The notes: a model not told the origin generated them from the sequence alone. A stretch of DNA of 64,000 bases from Streptomyces sp. Ru62 (GCF_002920615.1 NZ_PQSU01000023.1:108080-172079), one strand, 5' to 3'; positions 25,514 to 34,695 are shown, numbered from the stretch's first letter. Numbers and translations are program-made.

Positions 25514-26722
25514 ATGAGCGCGACCGTCGTCGTGGCCGGCGCGTCCATGGCCGGCCTGCGCGCGGCAGAGCAGCTGCGCGCCGCCGGCTGGGACGGGCCG
25601 ATCACCCTCATCGGGGACGAGCCCCACATGCCCTACAACCGGCCGCCGCTGTCCAAGGGGGTCCTGGCCGGCAAGGCCCCGTTCGAGTCGCTCGCCTTCC
25701 GGCCCCGGGCCAGCGTCGCGGACGTGCGGTGGCGGCTGGGCACCAAGGTCGTCGCGGCCGATCTGGACCGGCGTGTCGTCACACTCGACGACGGCGAGGC
25801 CCTCGCCTACCGGGGACTCGTGGTGGCCACGGGCATGCGCCCGAGGCGGCTGCGCTGCCCCGGCCCCGTCACGGGCCGGCACACGGTCCGCACGCTGGCC
25901 GACGCCCAGGGGCTGCGCGAGGCGCTGACCCGGCCGGGAGCTCGAGTGGTGATCGTCGGCGCGGGATTCATCGGCTGCGAGGTCGCCGCGACCGCCGTGG
26001 CCCTGGGCGCCGCCGAGGTCACCGTGGTGGACCCGCTGCCGCTGCCCATGGTCGGTCCCCTGGGCGACCAGCTCGCCAAGGCGCTGCTCCGTCGGCACGA
26101 ACAGCGGGGTGTCCGCTTCGCCCTCGGCACCGGGGTCACCGGGTTCGACGGCGACGACCGGGTCACCGGAGTCGTCCTGGCCGACGGCACGGTCCTCGCC
26201 GCGGACGTCGTGGTCGAGTGCGTCGGCTCCCTCGCCAACACCGAGTGGCTCGACGGCAACGGCCTCGACCTGACCGACGGCGTGCTCACCGACGCGCACC
26301 TGCGGGCCGGCGGACGCCCCGACGTGGTCGCCGTCGGCGACGTCGCCCGCTTCCCGAACGCCCGCTACGACGGTGTGCCCCGTCGCGTCGAGCACTGGTC
26401 GATCCCCACGGACACCGCCAGGCACGCCGCCCGGGTCCTCGCCGCCCACCTCGCCGGCGGCGACGCCGGACTCCAGCGGTTCGCACCCCTGCCGACCTTC
26501 TGGAGCGACCAGCACGACTTCCGCCTCCAGTCCTTCGGCGCCCCGGCCCTCGGCAAGGACGACGTACGCGTCCTGGACGGCGACCCGGACGGGGACGTCG
26601 TGGCCGGCTACCACACCGGCGGCCGCCTCGTCGGTGTGGTAGCCCTCGGCGGCCCGGCCGCCGCGGCGGCCGCCGCCCGCTACCGCACCGAACTGCTCAA
26701 GCAGCCCGCCCTCACCGCGTAA
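25514..26722 (+). CDS. NAD(P)H-dependent ferredoxin reductase (FAD)
   Basis: This 402-residue flavoprotein of the putidaredoxin-reductase/BphA4 family has an FAD-binding segment with GASMAGLRAAEQL, an active-site region MPYNRPPLSKGVL, a second Rossmann motif VIVGAGFIGCEVAA for NAD(P)H, and the FAD-contact VVAVGDVARFPN. It completes a three-component P450 electron chain with the ferredoxin and the P450. It is co-directional with and 3 nt from the ferredoxin gene and 9 nt from the following decarboxylase-family gene. Confidence 0.94.
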   Translation: MSATVVVAGASMAGLRAAEQLRAAGWDGPITLIGDEPHMPYNRPPLSKGVLAGKAPFESLAFRPRASVADVRWRLGTKVVAADLDRRVVTLDDGEALAYRGLVVATGMRPRRLRCPGPVTGRHTVRTLADAQGLREALTRPGARVVIVGAGFIGCEVAATAVALGAAEVTVVDPLPLPMVGPLGDQLAKALLRRHEQRGVRFALGTGVTGFDGDDRVTGVVLADGTVLAADVVVECVGSLANTEWLDGNGLDLTDGVLTDAHLRAGGRPDVVAVGDVARFPNARYDGVPRRVEHWSIPTDTARHAARVLAAHLAGGDAGLQRFAPLPTFWSDQHDFRLQSFGAPALGKDDVRVLDGDPDGDVVAGYHTGGRLVGVVALGGPAAAAAAARYRTELLKQPALTA

Positions 26723-26731
26723 GGAACCCAA

Positions 26732-27538
26732 GTGACCAGCGTCCGTGGATACTTCCACCCCAAGACGGCGACGGGTGCCTCGTCGCTGATCCCCTCCCCG
26801 CCCTGGCGCTACTCCGGTGACCTGCTCACCGTCGAGTACCGCACGGATCCCGCCCGGGTGCGTGAACTGCTCCCCGAGCCGCTCGAACTCGCCGACGACG
26901 ACCCGGGCGCGGTCGCGCTGATCTGGGCCGACTGGCAGTCCTGCGCGGCCTCCGGAGAGGAACTGCTGGACCCGGTGCGCTCCCAGTACAAGGAGGCCTT
27001 CGCGGTCGTCCGCTGCGCGTACCGGGGGCAGACCTACAGCCGCTGCGTCCACATCTGGGTGGACAAGGACTTCGCGATCGCCCGTGGACTGCACCAGGGA
27101 TACCCGAAGAAGCTCGGCTCCATCCACCAGACCCGCCCGCACCCCTACGGGCCGGCCCCCCGCATCGAGGCCGGGGCCCGCTTCGGCGCCACCCTGGCCG
27201 CTGCCGACCGGCGCCTCGCCCAGGCCGTCGTCACGCTGCGCGAGCCGTCCGAGACCAACGGCTTCGTCAACGGCCACCCGATGGCCCACCACCGCTGGCT
27301 GCCCTCCATCGAAAAGGGGAAGGGCCTCGCCCTGGACGAGCTGATCGAGTCCGGCGCCGCTTCCTTCGAGGGCGGGCAGCCCTGGACCGGCGACGCCGAC
27401 CTGGAACTGTTCGATTCGCCCACCGAGGAACTGGCCCGGCTGGAGGTCCGCGAGCCGATCGCCGCGTACTACCGGCAGGTGGGCGTGGTCTGGGACGGCG
27501 GCCGACTGCTGGAGTCGAACACCTCCGGCGCCGAGTGA
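26732..27538 (+). CDS. Acetoacetate decarboxylase-family protein
   Basis: This 268-residue protein keeps the ADC Schiff-base lysine motif in GLHQGYPKKLGSI, with HIWVDKDFAIARG before it and VNGHPMAHHRWLP after it. Characterised members decarboxylate beta-keto acids or act as lyases/dehydratases on related oxo-acids via an imine on Lys. In this operon it sits between the P450 electron chain and ring-cleavage enzymes, so it may process a meta-cleavage product. That role is inference. The start is GTG 26732 with AAGGAA upstream. Confidence 0.82.
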   Translation: MTSVRGYFHPKTATGASSLIPSPPWRYSGDLLTVEYRTDPARVRELLPEPLELADDDPGAVALIWADWQSCAASGEELLDPVRSQYKEAFAVVRCAYRGQTYSRCVHIWVDKDFAIARGLHQGYPKKLGSIHQTRPHPYGPAPRIEAGARFGATLAAADRRLAQAVVTLREPSETNGFVNGHPMAHHRWLPSIEKGKGLALDELIESGAASFEGGQPWTGDADLELFDSPTEELARLEVREPIAAYYRQVGVVWDGGRLLESNTSGAE

Positions 27539-27572
27539 TCCCGTACCGCACCGACCCCAGGAGCCCCGCACC

Positions 27573-29036
27573 ATGAGCGCACACCTCACCACCGTCGCCG
27601 GAGTCACCGTCGACACCCGGCACTGGATCGGCGGTGAACGCGTCGCCTCCACCGACACGTTCACCGACGTCTCACCCATCGACGGCAGCAGCCTGGGCGA
27701 GATCGCCCGCGGCACCGCCATGGAGGCCGCGGCGGCCGTCCGCGCCGCCAAGGCGGCCTTCCCCGGCTGGGCCGCCACCCCGCGCGCCGAGCGCGCCCGC
27801 ATCCTGCACGCCGTCGCCGACGGCGTGGACAAGCGCCTCGAAGACCTGGCCATCGTCGAGACGTGCGACAACGGCGCTCTCCTGCGCTCCCACCGGCGCG
27901 GCGTGATGCCCCGGGTCGCCCACAACTTCCGCTTCTTCGCCGACTGGCTGCTGCGACTGGACCACGAGGACTTCCAGACACGCGGGCACACCAACCACGT
28001 CAGCTGGGACCCCGCCGGCCCGTGCGTCCTGATCACCCCGTGGAACGCGCCACTGATGCTGGCGACATGGAAGGTCGCCCCGGCGCTCGCGGCCGGCAAC
28101 ACCGTCGTCCTCAAACCCGCCGAGTGGTCACCCCTGACGGCCTCCCTCCTCGCGGACGTCGCGGCCGAGGCCGGGCTCCCGGCCGGCGTCCTCAACGTCG
28201 TACAGGGCTACGGCTCCGAGATCGGTGACGCGCTCACCTCGCACCCGGACGTACGGCGCATCAGCTTCACCGGCTCGGTCCCGACCGCGCGGCGCATCGC
28301 CGCCTCGGCCGCCGCCAACCTGACGCCCCTCAGCCTCGAACTCGGCGGCAAGTCCCCGCTGCTGGTCTTCGCCGACGCCGACCTCGACCTCGCCGTCGAC
28401 CTCGCGGTGGAACAGTACGACAACGCCGGCCAGGTCTGCCTCGCCGCCACCCGCATCCTGGTCGAGGACGCCGTCGCCGGAGAGTTCACCACCCGCTTCG
28501 CCGAGAAGGCGGCCCGGCTCAAGCAGGGCGACCCCCGGGACGAGGCCACCGACATCGGCCCCAACATCCACCCCCGGCAGGTGGAGAAGATCGACGGCTT
28601 CGTGCGGCGCGCCGTCGCGGCGGGCGCCCGCGCGGTCGTCGGCGGCCACCGCGGGGAGGGGCTGTACTACGCGCCGACCCTGCTCACGGACGTGGCGCAG
28701 GACGCGGAGATCGTCCAGGAGGAGGTCTTCGGGCCCGTCCTGACGCTGCAGACCTTCACCACCGAGGAGGAGGCGGTCCGGCTCGCCAACGACACCCGGT
28801 TCGGCCTCGCCGCCACCGTGGCCACCGGAGACCGGGAGCGGGCCGAGCGCGTCACCGCGCGGCTGGTCGCGGGCACCGTCTGGGTCAACTGCTTCTTCGT
28901 CCGCGATCTCCAGGCCCCCTTCGGCGGCTCCCGCCAGTCCGGCGTCGGCCGTGAGGGCGGCACCTGGAGCTTCGACTTCTACTGCGACGTGAAGAACACC
29001 GTCACCGCGCCGAAGGGATTCAAGGACCATGGGTGA
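27573..29036 (+). CDS. Aldehyde dehydrogenase, 5-carboxymethyl-2-hydroxymuconate semialdehyde dehydrogenase (HpaE)-like
   Basis: This 487-residue NAD(P)-dependent ALDH has the general-base Glu in LELGGKSP, the catalytic Cys in NAGQVCLAATR, the cofactor motif FTGSVPTARR and the acceptor-site signature ITPWNAPLMLATWKVAPAL. The C-terminus WVNCFFVRDLQAPFGGSRQS, then WSFDFYCDVKNT, is characteristic of HpaE/HpcC enzymes that oxidise the semialdehyde made by homoprotocatechuate 2,3-dioxygenase. It overlaps the dioxygenase gene by 8 nt, the expected partner. Confidence 0.9.
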   Translation: MSAHLTTVAGVTVDTRHWIGGERVASTDTFTDVSPIDGSSLGEIARGTAMEAAAAVRAAKAAFPGWAATPRAERARILHAVADGVDKRLEDLAIVETCDNGALLRSHRRGVMPRVAHNFRFFADWLLRLDHEDFQTRGHTNHVSWDPAGPCVLITPWNAPLMLATWKVAPALAAGNTVVLKPAEWSPLTASLLADVAAEAGLPAGVLNVVQGYGSEIGDALTSHPDVRRISFTGSVPTARRIAASAAANLTPLSLELGGKSPLLVFADADLDLAVDLAVEQYDNAGQVCLAATRILVEDAVAGEFTTRFAEKAARLKQGDPRDEATDIGPNIHPRQVEKIDGFVRRAVAAGARAVVGGHRGEGLYYAPTLLTDVAQDAEIVQEEVFGPVLTLQTFTTEEEAVRLANDTRFGLAATVATGDRERAERVTARLVAGTVWVNCFFVRDLQAPFGGSRQSGVGREGGTWSFDFYCDVKNTVTAPKGFKDHG

Positions 29037-29955
29037 GATCGTCGGGGCGGGACTGCTCGCCCACGTCCCCACCATCGTGCTCCCGAGAAAGACCCGGCTG
29101 GAGCTGAACGAGGGCAAGGAGATCACCCTCGTCACCGGCCTGGAGCAGCTCCGTGGGGACGTCTTCGAGCGCGACGACTACGACACCGTCGTAGTCCTCG
29201 ACTCGCACTGGGCCACCACCGTCGAGTTCGTCGTCACCGCGCAGGACCGCCGCGCCGGGCTGTTCACCTCCGAGGAACTGCCGCGCGGCATGTGCCGGAT
29301 GCCGTACGACTTCCCCGGCGACCCCGAACTGGCCCGCAACATCGCCTCGTTCGCCGACCGGCACGGCACGTGGATCACCGCGATCGACGACGCGTACCTG
29401 CCGGTCTACTACGCCACGATCAACCTGTGGAAGTTCCTCGGCGAGGGCCTGCCGGACAAGCGGTGGGTGACCATCGGCGTCTGCCAGACCGGCGACATGG
29501 AGGACCACCTGCGCCTGGGCCGCGCCCTGGCCGACGGCATCGCCGCGACGCCGGGCCGCCGGGTGCTGCTGATCGCCTCCGGCGCGCTCTCGCACACCTT
29601 CTGGCCGCTGCGCGAGCTGCGCGACCACGAGTCCAGCGACCCGGCGCACATCTTCACACCCGAGGCACGCGAGGCCGACCTGGAGCGCATCGCCTGGTTC
29701 AAGGAGGGCCGCCACGACAAAGTCCTCGACACCATGGACGAGTTCTGGAAGTACCGGCCCGAGGCGAAGTTCTTCCACTACCTGATGATGGCCGGCGCCC
29801 TCGGCGAGCAGCGCTGCGTCGCCCGGGCCCGCCAGTACGGCGCGTACGAGAACTCCATCGGCACCGGCCAGGTCCACCTCTGGTTCGACCGCCCGGCCGA
29901 CGGCTGGACCGGCACCGGCCTGCCCGCCCCGCGCACCCCGCACAGCCGTGTCTAG
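29029..29955 (+). CDS. Class III extradiol dioxygenase, homoprotocatechuate 2,3-dioxygenase (HpaD)-like
   Basis: This 308-residue LigB-fold protein carries AGLLAHVPTI, VVLDSHWATTVEF, LFTSEELPRGMCRMPYDFPG, IASGALSHTFWP and SIGTGQVHLWF, aligning along its length with HpaD/HpcB of the 3,4-dihydroxyphenylacetate pathway. Candidate Fe(II) ligands are the His residues in AHVP and DSHW and a C-terminal-half Glu. It would open a catechol ring next to its hydroxyl groups to a hydroxymuconate semialdehyde, which the overlapping ALDH then oxidises. The ring substrate is inferred, since related catechols are possible. Confidence 0.88.
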   Translation: MGEIVGAGLLAHVPTIVLPRKTRLELNEGKEITLVTGLEQLRGDVFERDDYDTVVVLDSHWATTVEFVVTAQDRRAGLFTSEELPRGMCRMPYDFPGDPELARNIASFADRHGTWITAIDDAYLPVYYATINLWKFLGEGLPDKRWVTIGVCQTGDMEDHLRLGRALADGIAATPGRRVLLIASGALSHTFWPLRELRDHESSDPAHIFTPEAREADLERIAWFKEGRHDKVLDTMDEFWKYRPEAKFFHYLMMAGALGEQRCVARARQYGAYENSIGTGQVHLWFDRPADGWTGTGLPAPRTPHSRV

Positions 29956-29983
29956 CCAACGAATGTCATCCAGGAGCACCGAC

Positions 29984-30829
29984 ATGCCCGAATACCGCCG
30001 TATCCTCCTCGACGGCGCCGCCGTGGAAACCGTACGGGACGGTGACGAACTGGTCGCCGGAGACGGCCGCCGCGTCAAGGCCGACGAGGCGCGGCACCTC
30101 CCTCCGGTCGTCCCCTCCAAGGTGATCGCGGTCCACCTCAACCACCGCAGCCGCGTGGAGGAGTTCGGGATCGGCCTGCCCGGCACCCCGACCTACTTCC
30201 ACAAGCCGACCTCGGCCCTCAACTCCCACAGGGGCGCCGTCGTCCGGCCCGAGGGCTGCAAGTGGCTCAACTACGAGGGCGAGGTCGCCATCGTCATCGG
30301 CAGGACGGCACGCAACATCGCCCCGGCCGAGGCGGGGCGGTACATCGCCGGATACACCGTCGCCAACGACTACGGCCTGCACGACTTCCGCGACACCGAC
30401 GCCGGCTCCATGCTCCGCGTCAAGGGCTCCGACACCCTCTGCCCGCTCGGCCCCGGCCTGGTCACCGACTGGGACTTCCGCGGCAAGCGGCTGCGCACCT
30501 ACGTCAACGGCGAGGTCGTCCAGGACGGCTCCACCGACGAGATGACCTGGGACATGCACTACCTCGTCGCCGACATCGCCCGCACCATCACCCTGTACCC
30601 AGGCGACGTCCTGCTGTCCGGCACCCCCGCCAACTCCCGGCCCGTCGAGCCCGGCGACGTCGTGGAGGTGGAGGTCGAGGGCCTCGGCCGGCTCACCAAC
30701 CACATCGTCACCGGACCCACCGCGATCCGCACCGACGTGGGGGCCCAGCCCACCGAATCCGAGGAGGTGCTGTCCACCGCCCTCGGCGGCGACTGGGAGT
30801 TCCGTGGCATCAGGCCGCCCAGGCGTTGA
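29984..30829 (+). CDS. Fumarylacetoacetate hydrolase-family protein (HpaG/HpcE-like isomerase/decarboxylase)
   Basis: This 281-residue FAH-fold protein has the metal-binding triad region WLNYEGEVAIVIG (ExE) and the later Asp in GYTVANDYGLHDFRD, with KGSDTLCPLGPGLV and VLLSGTPANSRPV. FAH members in meta-cleavage operons isomerise or decarboxylate 2-hydroxymuconate-type diacids. It follows the dioxygenase gene by 28 nt, with CAGGAGCACC upstream of the ATG. No separate HpaH hydratase or HpaI aldolase is encoded in the window. Confidence 0.9.
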   Translation: MPEYRRILLDGAAVETVRDGDELVAGDGRRVKADEARHLPPVVPSKVIAVHLNHRSRVEEFGIGLPGTPTYFHKPTSALNSHRGAVVRPEGCKWLNYEGEVAIVIGRTARNIAPAEAGRYIAGYTVANDYGLHDFRDTDAGSMLRVKGSDTLCPLGPGLVTDWDFRGKRLRTYVNGEVVQDGSTDEMTWDMHYLVADIARTITLYPGDVLLSGTPANSRPVEPGDVVEVEVEGLGRLTNHIVTGPTAIRTDVGAQPTESEEVLSTALGGDWEFRGIRPPRR

Positions 30830-30844
30830 CCGGGCCGCCGCCGG

Positions 30845-30850
30845 TAGGGT
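30845..30850 (+). promoter_or_regulatory. -10 element of a probable leaderless TetR promoter
   Basis: TAGGGT ends 7 nt before the ATG at 30858, and no ribosome site is present. It suggests that the regulator can also be transcribed on its own, besides readthrough from the operon 28 nt upstream. Confidence 0.5.
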
Positions 30851-30857
30851 CGGCGTC

Positions 30858-31472
30858 ATGACCGACTCCGTCGAGCCCGCCGGCGAGCGCCGTCCCCGCA
30901 AGCGCGTCAACCACTACGGGACGGGCCGGGCCGCCCTGCTGGACGCCGCCGTCCGCGTGGTGGCCCGCGGCGGGCTGCGCAAGCTCACCTACCGGGCGGT
31001 CGCGGAGGAGGCCGGGGTCACCCACGGCCTGGTCGTGCACCACTTCGGTTCGCGTGACGCGCTGATCGAGGAAGCCGTCACCCATGCCGTCCGCACCTCG
31101 CTGACCAGCAGCACGCTCGACATCGGCACCGGTGATCCGGCCGACTTCGCGGGCGGGCTCACGGACATGGTGGACAGCGGTCCGGAGCTCCAGGCGTTCC
31201 AGTACGAGCTGCTCCTCGAAGCCCGGCGCAGGCCGGAGCTGCTGCCGCACCTGCGCAGCCTGTACGAGGAGTACTTCGACGCCACCCGGCGGGAGCTGTC
31301 CCGCATGCTCCCCGCCCCGGTGAGCCGCGGCACCTCCCGGCTCGTCTTCGCGGCCCTGGAGGGCCTGGTCCTGCACCAGCTCGTCTTCGGCGAGCGCGAG
31401 GTCACCGAGGAGGCGCTCGGCGAGCTCAGGACCCTGCTGCGCGCACTGGCCGAGGGGCCAGCCGGGAGCTGA
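30858..31472 (+). CDS. TetR-family transcriptional regulator
   Basis: The 204-residue protein has an N-terminal HTH (LRKLTYRAVAEEAGVTHGLV, then VHHFGSRDALIEEAV) and a helical ligand domain. Its position between the two plus-strand catabolic units, and the three matching palindromes at the promoters of all units, make it the best candidate for the pathway repressor. It is 28 nt after the FAH gene. Confidence 0.93.
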   Translation: MTDSVEPAGERRPRKRVNHYGTGRAALLDAAVRVVARGGLRKLTYRAVAEEAGVTHGLVVHHFGSRDALIEEAVTHAVRTSLTSSTLDIGTGDPADFAGGLTDMVDSGPELQAFQYELLLEARRRPELLPHLRSLYEEYFDATRRELSRMLPAPVSRGTSRLVFAALEGLVLHQLVFGEREVTEEALGELRTLLRALAEGPAGS

Positions 31473-31574
31473 CCGGCCTCCCGTCGGATCGTCCGCGCGG
31501 GCGGCGGGGGTGGGACCCCCACTTCACGCCACGGTAAGAATTCGCCCTCCTCGGGATTCCCTGCGCCCAACCCC

Positions 31575-31603
31575 TTGTCAAACGGATAGTTCCGCCCCAC
31601 GAT
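31575..31603 (+). promoter_or_regulatory. Probable promoter of the permease-PuuC-PuuD unit
   Basis: TTGTCA (31575-31580), 17 nt, then CACGAT (31598-31603): a fair -35 with a weak -10. Operator 3 starts 10 nt downstream, at or just after the expected start site. Confidence 0.4.
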
Positions 31604-31613
31604 GAGGCAACTC

Positions 31614-31627
31614 GTTTGGCCTGAAAC
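31614..31627. promoter_or_regulatory. Operator site 3 (GTTTGGCCTGAAAC), permease promoter
   Basis: Its reverse complement, GTTTCAGGCCAAAC, matches sites 1 and 2 at 12 of 14 positions, including the full GCCAAAC half and the following G. A lone CAAACGG half-site lies at 31580-31586. Confidence 0.7.
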
Positions 31628-31657
31628 GATCCTCCCCTTCTCTGGCAGGTGATCCGA

Positions 31658-33118
31658 GTGGACAGTCAGACGGCCTCCGCCGAGCGGACCGTACGGGACG
31701 CCCCCACTGCAGCCACGCTCAAACCCAACGCCCTGGGTGTCCTGGGCATCCTCTTCTTCGTCCTGTCCGGTCAGGCCCCGCTCACGGGAATCGCCGGCGC
31801 GGCTCCGATCTCCGTCGCCCTCGGCAACGGATCGGGGACCCCGGCGGCCTACCTGCTGGCCGGAGCCGTCATCCTGCTCTTCTCCGTCGGCTTCGTCGCC
31901 ATGGGGCGGCACGTCGTGGACGCCGGCGCCTTCTACACGTACATCGGCACCGGCCTGGGCCGCACCGCCGGGGCGGGCAGCGCGAGCGTCGCCCTCTTCG
32001 CGTACTGCGTCATCCAGGCGGCGATGTACGGCCTGTACGGCTCGATCGTCAGCGGGCTCGTGGCCGACCACACCCCGCTCCATGTGCCCTGGTGGGCGTG
32101 CACGCTGATCACCATGGCCGTGGTCCAGGCGCTGGGCTCCGCGGGGATCGAGATGGGAGCCCGGGTCCTGGCCGTCTTCGTGCTCGCCGAGTTCGGCATC
32201 CTGCTGGTCTTCGGCCTGGTCACCCTGTTCAAGGGAGGCGGCCCGGAGGGACTGGGCGTGGCCGACAGCTTCTCTCCGTCGGCGGCCCTCCAGGGCGCGC
32301 CCGGCGTCGCCGTGATGTTCGCCGTGGCGTCGATGTTCGGCTTCGAGGCCACCGCGATCTACGGCGAGGAGGCCAAGGAGCCGAAGAAGACGGTGCCGCG
32401 GGCCACCTATCTGTCGGTGATCGTGGTGACCGCGTTCTTCGCCCTCACCTCCTGGATGCTGATCTCGGCCTACGGCGCGTCCAAGGCTCCGGCGGCCGCG
32501 GGCACGGCACTGGCGAGCGGCGACTCCGCGGGCTTCGTCTTCGCGCCCATCGCCGGCCAGTTCGGCGGCTGGATCAACGACGTCCTGCCGATCCTCCTGG
32601 CCACCTCCCTGTTCGCCGGCATCCTGACCTTCCACAACTCCGCCAACCGCTACCTGTTCTCCCTCGGCCGCGACCGCCAGCTCCCCGGCTGTCTCTGCCG
32701 GCTCAACAGCCGTCTCGCCCCGTGGGCCGCGGGCTGTGCGCAGACCGTGATCGCCGTCCTCCTCGTCGTGCCGTTCGCGCTGGCCGGCAAGGACCCGGTG
32801 CTCACCCTCTTCTCCTGGTTCAGCGGGCTCGCCGTCCTCGCCATGATGCTGCTCTACCTGCTGACCTCGGTGTCCGTCGTGGTGTTCTTCCGCCGCCGGC
32901 GGGTGGACGGCCGGATGTGGAACACGCTGATCGCGCCCGTGCTCGGCGCGCTCGGCCTCGCGGGTGCGATCTGGCTCATCCTGGCGAACTTCACCACCCT
33001 CATCGGCGGCGAGGCGAGCACGGCGTTCTGGCTCGTGCTGTCCGTGCCCGTCGTGCTGGTCCTCGGAGTGGCCAACGAACGCGTCAGGCGCAGGCGCACC
33101 GCCCCCGACGTCCGCTGA
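31658..33118 (+). CDS. APC-superfamily amino acid/amine permease (PuuP-like)
   Basis: This 486-residue membrane protein has about 12 hydrophobic segments, the APC signature GQAPLTGIAGAAPISVALG near the N-terminus and FGFEATAIYGEEAKEPKKTV in the middle. It would import an amine or amino acid by proton symport. The start GTG 31658 is preferred because AGGTGATC, a full match to the 16S 3' end, lies just upstream; GTG 31649 is an alternative. It is the first gene of a unit with PuuC- and PuuD-like enzymes, so the substrate is probably an amine. Confidence 0.9.
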   Translation: MDSQTASAERTVRDAPTAATLKPNALGVLGILFFVLSGQAPLTGIAGAAPISVALGNGSGTPAAYLLAGAVILLFSVGFVAMGRHVVDAGAFYTYIGTGLGRTAGAGSASVALFAYCVIQAAMYGLYGSIVSGLVADHTPLHVPWWACTLITMAVVQALGSAGIEMGARVLAVFVLAEFGILLVFGLVTLFKGGGPEGLGVADSFSPSAALQGAPGVAVMFAVASMFGFEATAIYGEEAKEPKKTVPRATYLSVIVVTAFFALTSWMLISAYGASKAPAAAGTALASGDSAGFVFAPIAGQFGGWINDVLPILLATSLFAGILTFHNSANRYLFSLGRDRQLPGCLCRLNSRLAPWAAGCAQTVIAVLLVVPFALAGKDPVLTLFSWFSGLAVLAMMLLYLLTSVSVVVFFRRRRVDGRMWNTLIAPVLGALGLAGAIWLILANFTTLIGGEASTAFWLVLSVPVVLVLGVANERVRRRRTAPDVR

Positions 33119-33204
33119 CACCGAGTGGCCGCCCGTCCGGCACGAACCCGAGGCGGGCGGCCGTCCGCCCTTCCCACCGCCGACCACCCGGTCTGGAGGA
33201 CCGC

Positions 33205-34695
33205 ATGACTGTTGCCACCCACGACGAGTGGCTCCGCCGGGCGAAGACGCTCGACCTGCCCCGCACCCATCTCATCGACGGCGCCGAGGAAGCCGGGGGC
33301 GGCAGCACGTTCCCCGTGATCTCGCCCCGTGACGGACAGCCGCTGACGGAAGTCGCCGACGGCGGCGCCGCCGAGGTCGAGGCCGCCGTGGCCGCCGCCC
33401 GCCGCGCCTTCGACCACGGCCCCTGGCCGCGGCTCGCCCCCGCCGACCGCGGCCGGATCCTGCTGCGTGTCGCCGATCTCCTGGAGGCCCACCGGTCCGA
33501 GCTGGCGCTCACCGTCAGCCTGGAGATGGGCAAGCCCATCACCGACGCCCACGACATCGAACTGCGGGCCGTGATCAACACCTTCCGCTGGTACGGCCAG
33601 CTCGCCGACAAGCTCACCGACGAGTCCCCGCACACCGCTCCCGACGCCCTCGCCCTGGTCACCCGCGAGCCGGCCGGCGTCGTCGGCGCGGTCGTCCCCT
33701 GGAACTTCCCCCTCACCCTCGCGGGCTGGAAGGTCGCCCCCGCCCTGGCCGCCGGCTGCACGGTGGTCCTCAAACCGTCGGAGAACTCGCCACTGTCGGC
33801 GCTCCTGCTCGGCCGGCTCGCCCTGGAGGCCGGACTGCCCCCGGGCGTGCTCAACGTCGTGGCCGGCGACGGCCCGGTCACTGGCCGCGCCCTCGGCCTC
33901 CACCCCGACGTCGACGTCCTGGCCTTCACCGGCTCCACCGCCGTGGGCCGCCACTTCCTGCGCTACTCCGCAGACTCCAACCTCAAGCGCGTCTGGCTGG
34001 AACTGGGCGGCAAGTCCCCCAACATCGTCCTGCCGGACGCCCCCGACCTCGGCAAGGCCGCGGCCACCGCCGCCTGGGGCATCTTCTTCAACCAGGGAGA
34101 GATGTGCACCGCGCCCTCCCGGCTGCTGGTCCACTCCTCCATCGCCGAGGAAGTCACCGAAGCCGTCGTACGACGCGCCCGTGAGCTGCGCGTCGGCGAC
34201 CCGCTCGACCCGGCCACCGAGATGGGCGCCCTGGTCGGCGAGCAGCACCTCGCCCGCGTGCTCGGCCACATCGACGCCGCGCGGCGCGACGGCGCCCGCC
34301 TGCGCACCGGCGGCACCCGGATCCTCACCGAGACCGGCGGTGTCCACCTCGAACCGACCGTCTTCGACCAGGTCGCACCGGACAGCCGGCTGGCACACGA
34401 GGAGGTCTTCGGCCCCGTGCTGTCCGTCCTCACCTTCGACGACGTCGACCAGGCCGTCCGCCTGGCCAACGCCACCGAGTACGGCCTCGCCGCCGGCCTG
34501 TGGACCTCCGACCTGTCCACCGCCCACCGGGTGTCCCGCGCCCTCAGGGCCGGCACCGTGTGGGTCAACTGCTACGAGGAGGGCGACCTGACCGTGCCCT
34601 TCGGCGGCATGAAGCAGTCCGGCAACGGACGGGACAAGTCCGCCCACGCCCTGGAGAAGTACACCGAACTGAAGACCACCTGGATCCAGCTGTGA
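33205..34695 (+). CDS. Aldehyde dehydrogenase, gamma-glutamyl-aminoaldehyde dehydrogenase (PuuC)-like
   Basis: This 496-residue ALDH has the base Glu in LELGGKSPN, catalytic Cys in NQGEMCTAPSR and cofactor motif FTGSTAVGRHF. The C-terminus (VNCYEEGDLTVPFGGMKQSG, then NGRDKSAHALEKYTELKTTW) closely resembles E. coli PuuC, which oxidises gamma-glutamyl-gamma-aminobutyraldehyde. It is followed by a PuuD-like hydrolase whose GTG overlaps its stop. A PuuB-type oxidase, which would make the aldehyde, is not encoded nearby; the P450 might take that step. Confidence 0.9.
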   Translation: MTVATHDEWLRRAKTLDLPRTHLIDGAEEAGGGSTFPVISPRDGQPLTEVADGGAAEVEAAVAAARRAFDHGPWPRLAPADRGRILLRVADLLEAHRSELALTVSLEMGKPITDAHDIELRAVINTFRWYGQLADKLTDESPHTAPDALALVTREPAGVVGAVVPWNFPLTLAGWKVAPALAAGCTVVLKPSENSPLSALLLGRLALEAGLPPGVLNVVAGDGPVTGRALGLHPDVDVLAFTGSTAVGRHFLRYSADSNLKRVWLELGGKSPNIVLPDAPDLGKAAATAAWGIFFNQGEMCTAPSRLLVHSSIAEEVTEAVVRRARELRVGDPLDPATEMGALVGEQHLARVLGHIDAARRDGARLRTGGTRILTETGGVHLEPTVFDQVAPDSRLAHEEVFGPVLSVLTFDDVDQAVRLANATEYGLAAGLWTSDLSTAHRVSRALRAGTVWVNCYEEGDLTVPFGGMKQSGNGRDKSAHALEKYTELKTTWIQL

